This document shows, piece after piece, positions 5,845-12,074 of a DNA stretch of 12,074 nucleotides; position 1 is the stretch's first letter, and every line of letters begins with the position of its first letter. The translations under genes and the position numbers were made by a program. Location: NCBI GenBank assembly GCA_009924965.1, contig RFQN01000026.1, forward strand, positions 1-12,074, read 5' to 3'. The notes under the pieces were generated by a model. It worked only from the letters and a program-made list of their open reading frames with translations, made no database searches and was not told the DNA's origin. This DNA is from Verrucomicrobiota bacterium (GTDB lineage: Bacteria; Verrucomicrobiota; Verrucomicrobiia; Opitutales; UBA953).

Positions 5845-7032
5845 ATGCCTACGTTTACTGAAATTGGCCTCCCCGAGCCAGTCCTACGCTCCCTCGCCGA
5901 TTGTGGTTACGTGAATCCCACGCCCATTCAGGAGCAGGCCATCCCCGTGGTGCTTTCCGGCCGCGACCTCATCGGCGCCGCCCAGACCGGTACCGGCAAG
6001 ACCGCCGCCTTCGCCTTGCCGACGCTCGCCCGCCTCGGTCCGGCCGCCGGCAAGCCTCGTTGCCTCGTCCTCGTCCCGACCCGCGAGCTCGCCGTCCAGG
6101 TGGATGAGAACTTCCAGAAGTACGGCAAGTACCTCGGCACCAAGACCGCGCTGCTTTACGGCGGCGTCGGCTACGGGATCCAGGTCAAGGCCCTCGAGCA
6201 GGGCGTCGATGTCGTCATCGCGACCCCCGGTCGTCTCCTCGACCTCCAGGAACAGAAGATCCTAGACCTCAGCTCCATCCAGGTGCTCATCCTCGACGAA
6301 GTGGACCGCATGCTCGACATGGGGTTCATCGAAGACGTCACCCGCATCATCCGTTTCTGCCCGAAGGAGCGTCAGACGCTGCTCTTCTCCGCCACGGCCG
6401 ACGAACGCGTCGGCAAGATCGCCAGCTGGGCCTTGCGCGACCCGGTGACCGTCGACGTCCGCACGGGCCTCGGCGCCGCCGACACCGTCGACCACGCCAT
6501 CTACCCGGTCGACGTGTTCCAGAAGTATGACCTCCTCCTGGCCCTGCTCAACAAGAGCGGCTACAAGTCCGTCATCGTCTTCACCCGCACCAAGCGCGAC
6601 GCCGACCGCATCGCCGAGTGGATCGAAGGCCACGGCACGCCCGTCGCCACGATGCACGCCGACCGTTCGCAGTCGGAGCGCGCCGCTGCCCTTGCCGGCT
6701 TCAAGACCGGCAAGTTCACGGTCATGGTGGCGACGGACATCGCCTCCCGCGGCCTCGACATCCGCGGCGTGACGCACGTCATCAACTATAACGTACCGGA
6801 GCATGCCGAGGACTACGTCCACCGCATCGGCCGCACGGGCCGCGCCTCCGCCGAAGGCGAAGCCTTCACGCTGTATTCGCCGGACGAGATGCACCACCTG
6901 CAGCAGATCGAGGTCCTCTTGGGCCGTCCGATCGAGCGCCGTAAGCTGGAAGGCTTCCGCTACTATTCCGAGCCGCAGTTGACCCCGGGTGGCCCGAAGG
7001 CCGCGGCGGTCTCCCGAAAGCGCAACCGCTAA
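5845..7032 (+). CDS. rhlE: DEAD-box ATP-dependent RNA helicase, RhlE-like
   Basis: This 395-residue cytoplasmic helicase is likely to act in RNA unwinding (ribosome assembly or RNA decay). In order: Q motif YVNPTPIQEQ (22-31), motif I AQTGTGKT (46-53), Ia PTREL (78-82), Ib TPGR (127-130), motif II DEVD (151-154), III SAT (182-184), IV VIVFTRTK (243-250), V ATDIASRGLDI (296-306) and VI HRIGRTGR (326-333). Motif II has Val where DEAD-box proteins have Ala. The C-terminal tail is short and basic (SRKRNR), unlike the long tails of many RhlE. The ATG at 5845 places MPTFTEIGLP before the Q motif as in the family; an open frame further upstream overlaps tRNA-His leader DNA and is not coding. No Shine-Dalgarno site: the leader (about 5797-5838) is almost all pyrimidine. 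ribD follows 10 nt later. The subfamily symbol is by resemblance. Confidence 0.95.
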   Translation: MPTFTEIGLPEPVLRSLADCGYVNPTPIQEQAIPVVLSGRDLIGAAQTGTGKTAAFALPTLARLGPAAGKPRCLVLVPTRELAVQVDENFQKYGKYLGTKTALLYGGVGYGIQVKALEQGVDVVIATPGRLLDLQEQKILDLSSIQVLILDEVDRMLDMGFIEDVTRIIRFCPKERQTLLFSATADERVGKIASWALRDPVTVDVRTGLGAADTVDHAIYPVDVFQKYDLLLALLNKSGYKSVIVFTRTKRDADRIAEWIEGHGTPVATMHADRSQSERAAALAGFKTGKFTVMVATDIASRGLDIRGVTHVINYNVPEHAEDYVHRIGRTGRASAEGEAFTLYSPDEMHHLQQIEVLLGRPIERRKLEGFRYYSEPQLTPGGPKAAAVSRKRNR

Positions 7033-7042
7033 GCCGCCGGCG

Positions 7043-8122
7043 ATGTCGCACGAGCCCCCGATGCGTCGAGCCTTGGAGCTCGCCCGGCAAGCGTGGGGTC
7101 GGACGCACCCGAATCCGATGGTGGGGGCCGTCATCACCGAGGACGGCGTCATCGTCGCGGAGGGATTCCATGCCAAGGCGGGCGAACCGCATGCGGAGGT
7201 CATGGCCTTGCGCCACCTTGGTCGCCGTCCGAAGCCCGACGCCATCCTGCACGTCACCTTGGAGCCCTGCTGCACCCATGGCCGCACGCCGCCGTGCGTG
7301 GACGCGATCATCGAAGCAGGCATCCGTACCGTCGTGGTGGGCGCGACGGATCCGAATCCGGCGCATGCCGGCCATGGGCTGGCGTTGCTGCGGTCGAAGG
7401 GCGTGGCCGTCGTCGAAGGCGTACTCGCCGCCGACTGCGCCGACCTCAACCTCATCTTCAACCATTGGATCGTCGCCCAGCGTCCGCTCATCGCCTTGAA
7501 GGTGGCGTCCTCGCTCGACGGTCGCCTGGTGCCCGCGGAGGGCATGTCGCCCTGGATCACGGGCGAAGCCGCGCGGGCGAACGTCCAGGAGTGGCGCGCC
7601 TTGTTCCCGGCCATCGCGGTGAGCGTCGACACCTTGCTCAAGGACAACCCGCGTCTGACGGCCCGTTTGCCGTCCGGCGAACGCTGCGGCATCCGCTTCG
7701 TGCTCGACCGTCATTTCCGTTCCGCCGGCAAGACCGGCTTCAACCTGTTCAGCGACGCCTACAACGACCGTACGATCGTCGTCGGCCTGCAGAGCGCCGT
7801 GCGGACGGCTGACCTGCGTTGGTATGAAGCCGAGGGCCTGAGCTACTGGTGCCTGCCTGGCGGGCCGGAGGATTTCTTGGCGAACTGGATCGCCCGTTGC
7901 GCGCTCGAGCAGATCACGGGGGTCATGGTGGAAGCTGGCCCGCGTTTGGCGGCAGGCTTGCTGGAAGAGGGGCGGGTGGACTACCTCCTGGCCTACGTGG
8001 CCCCGATGTTCACCGGTAACCCGGATTCCCCGGTCTGGGCCTCCAGCGCCGTCGGGCAGTTGGTCGACCCACGGGTGCAGGTCTTTGGCCAGGATGCCCT
8101 CTACCGGGGTTATTTGGCCTAA
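7043..8122 (+). CDS. ribD: Riboflavin biosynthesis protein RibD (deaminase-reductase)
   Basis: This bifunctional cytoplasmic enzyme deaminates the pyrimidine formed from GTP by GTP cyclohydrolase II and then reduces its ribosyl chain with NADPH. The 359 residues match the usual length. The N-terminal deaminase domain opens THPNPMVGAV (21-30) and has the zinc-site HAE (50-52) and PCCTHGRTPPC (75-85). The reductase domain begins KVASSLDGRL (153-162), with SPWITGEAAR (169-178). Two glycine-containing reductase motifs differ: the usual VGxGT reads VSVDT (193-197), and the usual EGG reads EAG (297-299). The ATG at 7043 precedes a second in-frame ATG at 7061; either could be used, and neither has a ribosome site. 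It is 10 nt after the helicase and probably co-transcribed. No FMN riboswitch is visible. Confidence 0.93.
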   Translation: MSHEPPMRRALELARQAWGRTHPNPMVGAVITEDGVIVAEGFHAKAGEPHAEVMALRHLGRRPKPDAILHVTLEPCCTHGRTPPCVDAIIEAGIRTVVVGATDPNPAHAGHGLALLRSKGVAVVEGVLAADCADLNLIFNHWIVAQRPLIALKVASSLDGRLVPAEGMSPWITGEAARANVQEWRALFPAIAVSVDTLLKDNPRLTARLPSGERCGIRFVLDRHFRSAGKTGFNLFSDAYNDRTIVVGLQSAVRTADLRWYEAEGLSYWCLPGGPEDFLANWIARCALEQITGVMVEAGPRLAAGLLEEGRVDYLLAYVAPMFTGNPDSPVWASSAVGQLVDPRVQVFGQDALYRGYLA

Positions 8123-8165
8123 GGCGGCCCTCCGCTGGCCCGGGCAGGCCTTGGCTCGTCCCCGG

Positions 8166-8192
8166 ACGCCCACGGCTTTGTAGGGCGTTTTT
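8166..8192 (+). terminator. Terminator after ribD
   Basis: ACGCCC (8166-8171) pairs with GGGCGT (8183-8188) around an 11-nt loop, followed by TTTTT ending at 8192. It lies 43 nt after the ribD stop. Confidence 0.75.
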
Positions 8193-8245
8193 AATAGGTT
8201 TAAGCCCTGTTTCGGGGGAGGGAAGGGTCGCTTGCCTCTTTTGGC

Positions 8246-8274
8246 TCGACTTTTCAATAAAAACTTTCATTAAA
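8246..8274 (+). promoter_or_regulatory. Possible promoter of the phosphorylase gene
   Basis: An A/T-rich island (about 8249-8274) stands out in the GC-rich DNA between the ribD terminator and the next gene. TCGACT (8246-8251) and ATTAAA (8269-8274) are 17 nt apart, but both match consensus only partly. The call rests mainly on composition and position. Confidence 0.35.
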
Positions 8275-8310
8275 GGGAATCCGTCTCCCTTTCCCGAAGG
8301 GAGTCCTCCT
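8272..8310 (+). promoter_or_regulatory. Leader with mutually exclusive hairpins before the phosphorylase gene
   Basis: TCCCTTT (8286-8292) can pair with AAAGGGA (8272-8278) upstream, or the overlapping CTCCCTT (8285-8291) with AAGGGAG (8297-8303) downstream; the two 7-bp stems cannot coexist. Right after comes TCCTCCT (8304-8310), which is fully complementary to AGGAGGA (8358-8364) inside the coding sequence, so a third pairing would enclose the start codon. This resembles a regulatory switch, but a function is only inferred. Confidence 0.4.
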
Positions 8311-8333
8311 AACCACTTTAACTCGAACCACTT

Positions 8334-9668
8334 ATGGCAGACAAAATCACGGATATCAGGAGGAAGGAAAAGCCTTCTTTCACGTCTCTCATCGAGAAGA
8401 AGCGCGACGGGGGCGAATTCACCGCCGACGAAATCCGGCAGATCGTCGATTCCGTCATGGACGCCGAGATGCCCGAGGCGCAGCAAGCCGCTTTGGCCAT
8501 GGCGATCTTCTTCCGGCAGATGTCGGCCCAAGAGACCGCGTTGCTCGCCGAAGAACTCCGCCTGTCCGGTGAGGTCATCGACCTCGACCGCCTGACCCAG
8601 CCCAAGATCGCCAAGGTTTCGACCGGTGGCGTGGGCGACAAGACCTCGATGGTGCTCGGTCCGCTCGGCGCCGCCGCTGGCGTCATCATGCCCGGCATGA
8701 ACGGCAAGGACGAAGAGTTCTGCATCTCCACGGTCGAGAAGCTGGGATCGATCCCGGGCTTCAAGGGCAAGGCTTCGCTCGACCAGTTCCGCCAGCAGCT
8801 CGAGCGCGTCGGTTGCGCCATCACCGAGCAGTGCAGCGACATCGCCCCGGCGGACGACCTGCTTTATTCGCTGCGCCAGAAGACGGGCACGATCCCGTCC
8901 CTCCCGCTCATCACCGGCAGCATCCTCTCCAAGAAGCTCGCCGAAGGCTGCGAAGGCCTCGTGATCGACGTGAAGTGGGGCAACGGTTCCTTCATCCGCG
9001 ACCTCGAGCAGGCCAAGCAGTTGGCCCGCATCGTCACGCGCGTGGCCCGCTCGCTCAACCGCAAGTGCGTGGCCCTCGTCACCGACATCAACCAGCCCCT
9101 CGGCGACTCCGTCGGCACGGGCCTGGAAGTGCTCGAAGCCGTCCGTCTGCTCAAGGGCGAAGGCCCCGAAGACCTGCAGGACCTCGTCCTCAAGCTGGGC
9201 ATGGAAGTCGTGCGCCTCGCCGGCGTCGCCGGTTCCACGCTCTCGGCCAAGCAGACCGTCGAGAAGCACCTCAAGGACGGTTCCGCCCTCGAGAAGTTCA
9301 AGGCCATGGTACGTGCCCAGGGCGGCAAGACCGACTGGATCGACGATCCCTCCAAGTTCCCGCACGCCAAGTTCATCCGCAAGCTCCCGGCCCCGAAGCG
9401 TGGCTACGTCCACACCATCGATGCCGGCAAGATCGCCCAAGGCGTCCGCCTCCTGGCCACGCTCAAGGACGGCACGCTCGACCCTTCGGTCGGCGTCACC
9501 GAGATCCGCAAGGTCGGCACGCAGGTCAAGCAGGGCGAGCCGCTGATCATGATCCATTACAACGACGAGGCCAAGGTCGACGCCGCGCTGCCGTATTTCC
9601 GCGACGCGTACCGCCTCGCCCCGAAGCGCCCGAACATCCCGCCGCTCGTCGTCGAGCGCGTGGCGTAA
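8334..9668 (+). CDS. Thymidine/pyrimidine-nucleoside phosphorylase homologue with altered active site
   Basis: The 444-residue length and overall order match the DeoA/Pdp family, cytoplasmic enzymes that split pyrimidine nucleosides with phosphate. Clear family blocks are LIEKKRDGGEFT (19-30), STGGVGDKTS (96-105), APADDLLYSLR (171-181), LPLITGSILSKKLAEG (190-205), DINQPLGDSVG (251-261), and VGTQVKQGEPLIMIH (394-408). Arg181, Ser196 and Lys200 line up with E. coli Arg171, Ser186 and Lys190. But the catalytic His85 position is Val95 (AKVSTGG instead of DKHSTGG), and the signature GRGLGHTGGT is replaced by GKDEEFCIST (124-133). The C-terminal glycine-rich loop is also different. So the fold is confident and the substrate is not. 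The ATG at 8334 adds about 16 residues before the family start; no ribosome site precedes it. A terminator follows. Confidence 0.85.
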   Translation: MADKITDIRRKEKPSFTSLIEKKRDGGEFTADEIRQIVDSVMDAEMPEAQQAALAMAIFFRQMSAQETALLAEELRLSGEVIDLDRLTQPKIAKVSTGGVGDKTSMVLGPLGAAAGVIMPGMNGKDEEFCISTVEKLGSIPGFKGKASLDQFRQQLERVGCAITEQCSDIAPADDLLYSLRQKTGTIPSLPLITGSILSKKLAEGCEGLVIDVKWGNGSFIRDLEQAKQLARIVTRVARSLNRKCVALVTDINQPLGDSVGTGLEVLEAVRLLKGEGPEDLQDLVLKLGMEVVRLAGVAGSTLSAKQTVEKHLKDGSALEKFKAMVRAQGGKTDWIDDPSKFPHAKFIRKLPAPKRGYVHTIDAGKIAQGVRLLATLKDGTLDPSVGVTEIRKVGTQVKQGEPLIMIHYNDEAKVDAALPYFRDAYRLAPKRPNIPPLVVERVA

Positions 9669-9691
9669 GCTGTTCGGTTACCGAGCGAAAG

Positions 9692-9719
9692 GGCCGCGGA
9701 GCAATCCGCGGCCTTTTTT
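9692..9719 (+). terminator. Terminator after the phosphorylase gene
   Basis: GGCCGCGGA (9692-9700) and TCCGCGGCC (9705-9713) form a perfect 9-bp stem with a GCAA loop, followed by six T (9714-9719). It lies 23 nt after the stop codon. Confidence 0.95.
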
Positions 9720-9743
9720 ATTGGGTCAGCGCAGGGCGCAGTT

Positions 9744-9950
9744 ATGGGTCATGGCATGCTCATCCTGCGCTTCGTCTTACCCGGATGCCTATGGGCGCTG
9801 GCCGCCTTCGGACTGCAGGGGTGCGTCCCGACGACAGGTAGTTCGATCGATCCCGACTTCGCAGGTTCGATGAAGTCACCCGCTGGCCTGTTCGAACCGC
9901 CCAAACCTTTGGGCGAGTTGCCGGGCTCGCGGGTGCGCGAGGGCGACTGA
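9744..9950 (+). CDS. Possible small lipoprotein (68 residues)
   Basis: The N-terminus is a lipoprotein-like signal: a hydrophobic stretch (about residues 6-25, ILRFVLPG then CLWALAAFG) ending in LQGC, an acceptable lipobox with Cys27 as the lipidated residue. The mature part would be about 42 residues, Pro/Gly/Ser-rich, with no known domain. A second in-frame ATG at 9756 would give a shorter signal; AGGG at 9733-9736 is a weak ribosome site for 9744. Codons such as TTA, CTA, ACA and AGT are used, unlike the strongly biased neighbours. Only 24 nt separate it from the strong terminator upstream, leaving little room for a promoter. It ends 2 nt from the convergent lpxA stop. It may be real but weakly expressed, or a chance frame. 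Confidence 0.45.
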   Translation: MGHGMLILRFVLPGCLWALAAFGLQGCVPTTGSSIDPDFAGSMKSPAGLFEPPKPLGELPGSRVREGD

Positions 9951-9952
9951 CC

Positions 9953-10729
9953 TTAGGCCAAACCGCGCTTCGTGCCTTGGGCGAAGGCCACGAAGGTGCG
10001 GACGATGCGGGAGGAGGCTTCGGGCAGCGCTTGGGCCTTTTCGATGGCCTGGGCGGTGTTGAGGCCGTCGCGGTAGAAGAGGCGATGCAGGCCCTTGGCC
10101 ACGCCGATCTCGTCGTCCGTGAAGCCCGAGCGCTTGAGGCCGACGGCGTTGACCATCTTGGTCTCGCAGGGGTTGCCGTCCGCGATGACGAACGGGGGGA
10201 CGTCCTGCACGCACTTCGAGCAGGCCGCGACCATCGCATGGTCGCCGATGCGGCAGAACTGGTGGATGCCGGCGTTCCAGCCGATGTTCACGTGGTCGCC
10301 GACGTGGACGTGGCCGGCGACGGCGGAGTGGCTGGAGATGACGAGGTGGTTGCCGATCACGCAGTCATGCGCGATGTGCGAATAGGCGAGCAGGGTGTTG
10401 TCGTCGCCGAGGATGGTCCATTCGCCTTCTTGGGTGCCTAGGTGGACGCTGACGTATTCTCGGAAGGTGTTGCGGGCGCCGACCTTCAGGCCGGGCTTGC
10501 CCGGGCGGGCCTTCAGGTCCTGCGTGCGGCCGCCGATAAAGGCGTAGGGGAAGACCTCGCACTGCGGCCCCAGCTGCGTGTAGCCATCGACCGTTGCGTG
10601 ATGGTGGACCACACAGCCATCGCCCAAGGTCACGTCGGCGCCGATGTAGGCATACGCGCCGATGGTGACGTTCGCCCCGAGCTGGGCGCCGTTCAGGACG
10701 ACGGCGGTGGGATGGATCGAGGCGCTCAT
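9953..10729 (-). CDS. lpxA: UDP-N-acetylglucosamine O-acyltransferase LpxA
   Basis: LpxA carries out the first step of lipid A synthesis, moving a 3-hydroxyacyl chain from acyl carrier protein to UDP-GlcNAc in the cytoplasm as a homotrimer. The 258 residues (E. coli 262) begin with the left-handed beta-helix hexapeptide repeats (about residues 5-180). The catalytic region reads YSHIAHDC (116-123), with His121 equivalent to E. coli His125 and His118 to His122. QDLK (70-73), REYVSVHLGT (90-99) and DVPPFVIADGN (176-186) are family blocks, and GLKRSGF (197-203) starts the helical C-terminal domain. The acyl-chain 'ruler' residue Gly173 of E. coli aligns with Ala169 by hand. It starts 7 nt after the lpxC-fabZ stop, so the two form an operon. 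No Shine-Dalgarno site is evident. Confidence 0.96.
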   Translation of the reverse strand: MSASIHPTAVVLNGAQLGANVTIGAYAYIGADVTLGDGCVVHHHATVDGYTQLGPQCEVFPYAFIGGRTQDLKARPGKPGLKVGARNTFREYVSVHLGTQEGEWTILGDDNTLLAYSHIAHDCVIGNHLVISSHSAVAGHVHVGDHVNIGWNAGIHQFCRIGDHAMVAACSKCVQDVPPFVIADGNPCETKMVNAVGLKRSGFTDDEIGVAKGLHRLFYRDGLNTAQAIEKAQALPEASSRIVRTFVAFAQGTKRGLA

Positions 10730-10736
10730 GCCGGCT

Positions 10737-12074
10737 TTAGCCTTGGGGGGCGACCGAGTCGGCGATGGTGAAGAGCAGTTCGGCGGAGGAGACCGTCTCG
10801 CCGTTGACGAGGCATTCGCACTCGGCGGCGGCGACGCGGCCGCGGACCTTGGTCAGCTTGGCGCGGATCTCGAGCGTGTCGCCCGGGGTCACGGCCTTGC
10901 GGAACTTCACCTTGTCGGCGCTCATGAAGAACACGACCTTCGGGGCTTCGTCGGCGGCGCCGCGGCGCAGCATGATGAGGCCGGCGGCTTGGGCCATGGC
11001 TTCGACTTGGAGCACGCCAGGCATCACCGGCTGGCCGGGGAAGTGGCCTTGGAAGTAGGGCTCGTTGATGGTGACGTTCTTGATCGCCACGAGGGAGTCG
11101 TCCGTCAGCTCGACCACGCGGTCCACCATCACGAACGGGTAGCGGTGGGGCAGGGCGTTGAGGATCTGGCGGATATCGAGGGCGTTGCCGACCGGGGCCT
11201 TGGGGGCTTCGACCTTCTTGGCCGGTTCGGCCTTGGCCTTCGGCTGCTTGGATTCCTGCCACTGCTTGCGGACGGCCGCGGCGAGGCGGGCGTTGAGCGC
11301 ATGGCCGGGGCGGACGGCGATGATGTGGGCCTTCAGGCGGATGCCGGCGAGGACGATATCGCCGACGATATCGAGGATCTTGTGGCGGACGAGCTCGTCC
11401 TTGAAGCGCAAGGGCTCCTTGCTGACGACCTTGTCGCCCTTGAGGATGATGGCCGAATCGAGCGAGCCGCCTTGGATGAGGCCCTTCTTCAGGAGCTCTT
11501 CTATGTCTTCGTAGATGGTGAACGTGCGGGCCGGGGCGATCTGCGCTTCATACGTCTCGGAGTCGATGTCGATCGTGAGGTGCTGCGTGTGGATGCCGCG
11601 GTCGTCGGCCGACGTGCAGGTGATGCGCAGGCCGTCGAAGGGCAGGGCGATGATGGAGCGGCTGCCTTCGTTGATCGTGATGGGCTGCGTGAGCGTGAAG
11701 ACCTCGCGCGCGTCGGCTTGTTCGACGATGCCGGCCTGGTGGATGAGCGTGGTGAACGGACGCGCGGAGCCGTCGACGATCGGCGGTTCGGAGGCGTCGA
11801 GCTCGACGATGGCGTTGTCGACGCCCATGCCGCTGAGGGCGGAGAGCACGTGTTCGATCGTGTGCAGCTTCACGGCGTCCGAAGAAACGGTGGTCTTACG
11901 TTCCAGGTCGGTGACCATTTCGGAGACCGGACGGACCTCGGGCTTGCCGAAAAGGTCGATGCGGCGGAAGACGAGGCCGGTGTTAGGGGCGCCAGGTTTC
12001 AGGGTCAAAGTGACCTCTTGGCCGGTATGGAGGGCCTTGCCCTTGACCGATGCTTCTTTTCCGAGGGTGCGCTG
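10737..12074 (-). CDS. lpxC/fabZ: LpxC-FabZ fusion: UDP-3-O-acyl-GlcNAc deacetylase / 3-hydroxyacyl-ACP dehydratase (5' end outside window)
   Basis: The frame is open to the window edge, so the start codon is missing; the first visible residues QRTLGKEASVKGKALHTG belong to the LpxC N-terminus, and only a few residues are absent. The ATG near 12008 is internal. Of 445 visible residues, about 1-270 are zinc-dependent LpxC, the committed step of lipid A synthesis: TIEHVLSAL (72-80, His75), ARTF (182-185), GGSLDSA (202-208), VRHKILD (229-235, His231 and Asp235) and GH (257-258). A Lys/Pro/Ala-rich linker (about 275-295) follows. About 298-445 are FabZ, the fatty acid elongation dehydratase: LPHRYPFVMVDRV (308-320, catalytic His310), GHFPGQPVMPGVLQVEA (343-359, catalytic Glu358). 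Both active sites are intact. lpxA follows 7 nt downstream. Confidence 0.97.
   Translation of the reverse strand, partial: QRTLGKEASVKGKALHTGQEVTLTLKPGAPNTGLVFRRIDLFGKPEVRPVSEMVTDLERKTTVSSDAVKLHTIEHVLSALSGMGVDNAIVELDASEPPIVDGSARPFTTLIHQAGIVEQADAREVFTLTQPITINEGSRSIIALPFDGLRITCTSADDRGIHTQHLTIDIDSETYEAQIAPARTFTIYEDIEELLKKGLIQGGSLDSAIILKGDKVVSKEPLRFKDELVRHKILDIVGDIVLAGIRLKAHIIAVRPGHALNARLAAAVRKQWQESKQPKAKAEPAKKVEAPKAPVGNALDIRQILNALPHRYPFVMVDRVVELTDDSLVAIKNVTINEPYFQGHFPGQPVMPGVLQVEAMAQAAGLIMLRRGAADEAPKVVFFMSADKVKFRKAVTPGDTLEIRAKLTKVRGRVAAAECECLVNGETVSSAELLFTIADSVAPQG

Noticed and set aside
8358..8368. AGGAGGAAGGA as the ribosome site of a later phosphorylase start
   Set aside because: No ATG, GTG or TTG occurs in frame at a suitable distance, and family-like sequence would be lost.
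6262..9557. Several long minus-strand frames opposite the helicase, ribD and phosphorylase
   Set aside because: They are antisense shadows of well-supported genes; their sequence is rich in Arg, Asp and Gly with no family resemblance.
10737..12008. ATG near 12008 as the start of the LpxC-FabZ protein
   Set aside because: Clear LpxC N-terminal sequence (ending KALHTGQEVTL) is encoded upstream of it up to the window edge.

Overview
The window is GC-rich, densely coding bacterial chromosome that looks like a Gram-negative member of the PVC group, most probably Verrucomicrobiota (Opitutae-like). Three things point there: an LpxC-FabZ fusion followed by lpxA (lipid A synthesis), a large secreted propeller/HEAT/cytochrome c protein of the 'PVC-type heme-binding CxxCH' kind, and a near absence of Shine-Dalgarno sites before otherwise ordinary genes. 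The lineage is inferred from gene content only. There is no sign of phage, transposon, CRISPR array or genomic island; most of the window is housekeeping.

Layout. 1-275: a non-coding leader with several hairpins, then a CIRCE (HrcA) operator fused to a TATAAT box. 276-2252: groES-groEL, closed by a strong terminator. 2440-4977: one secreted c-type cytochrome gene, broken by two opposite frameshifts, one just after the signal peptide and one in the HEAT repeats. 5035-5532: a small membrane-anchored protein of unknown function, closed by a bidirectional terminator that also serves tRNA-His on the opposite strand (5602-5679). 5845-8122: a RhlE-like RNA helicase (motif II DEVD) and, 10 nt later, ribD. 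8334-9668: a pyrimidine-nucleoside phosphorylase homologue with altered active-site motifs and a leader that can fold in alternative ways. 9744-9950: a possible small lipoprotein. 9953-12074, minus strand: lpxA and the lpxC-fabZ fusion, whose 5' end lies outside the window.

How the genes work together: groESL is a heat-shock chaperonin operon under HrcA-type control. The lpxC/fabZ-lpxA pair supplies the first steps of lipid A synthesis and links them to fatty acid elongation through the shared 3-hydroxyacyl-ACP pool. rhlE-ribD are adjacent but functionally unrelated (RNA remodelling and riboflavin). I found no clearly new multi-gene system. The most unusual items are the phosphorylase homologue that lacks the catalytic His, its structured leader, a 9-bp hairpin abutting a start codon at 5013-5034, and the twice-frameshifted cytochrome gene.
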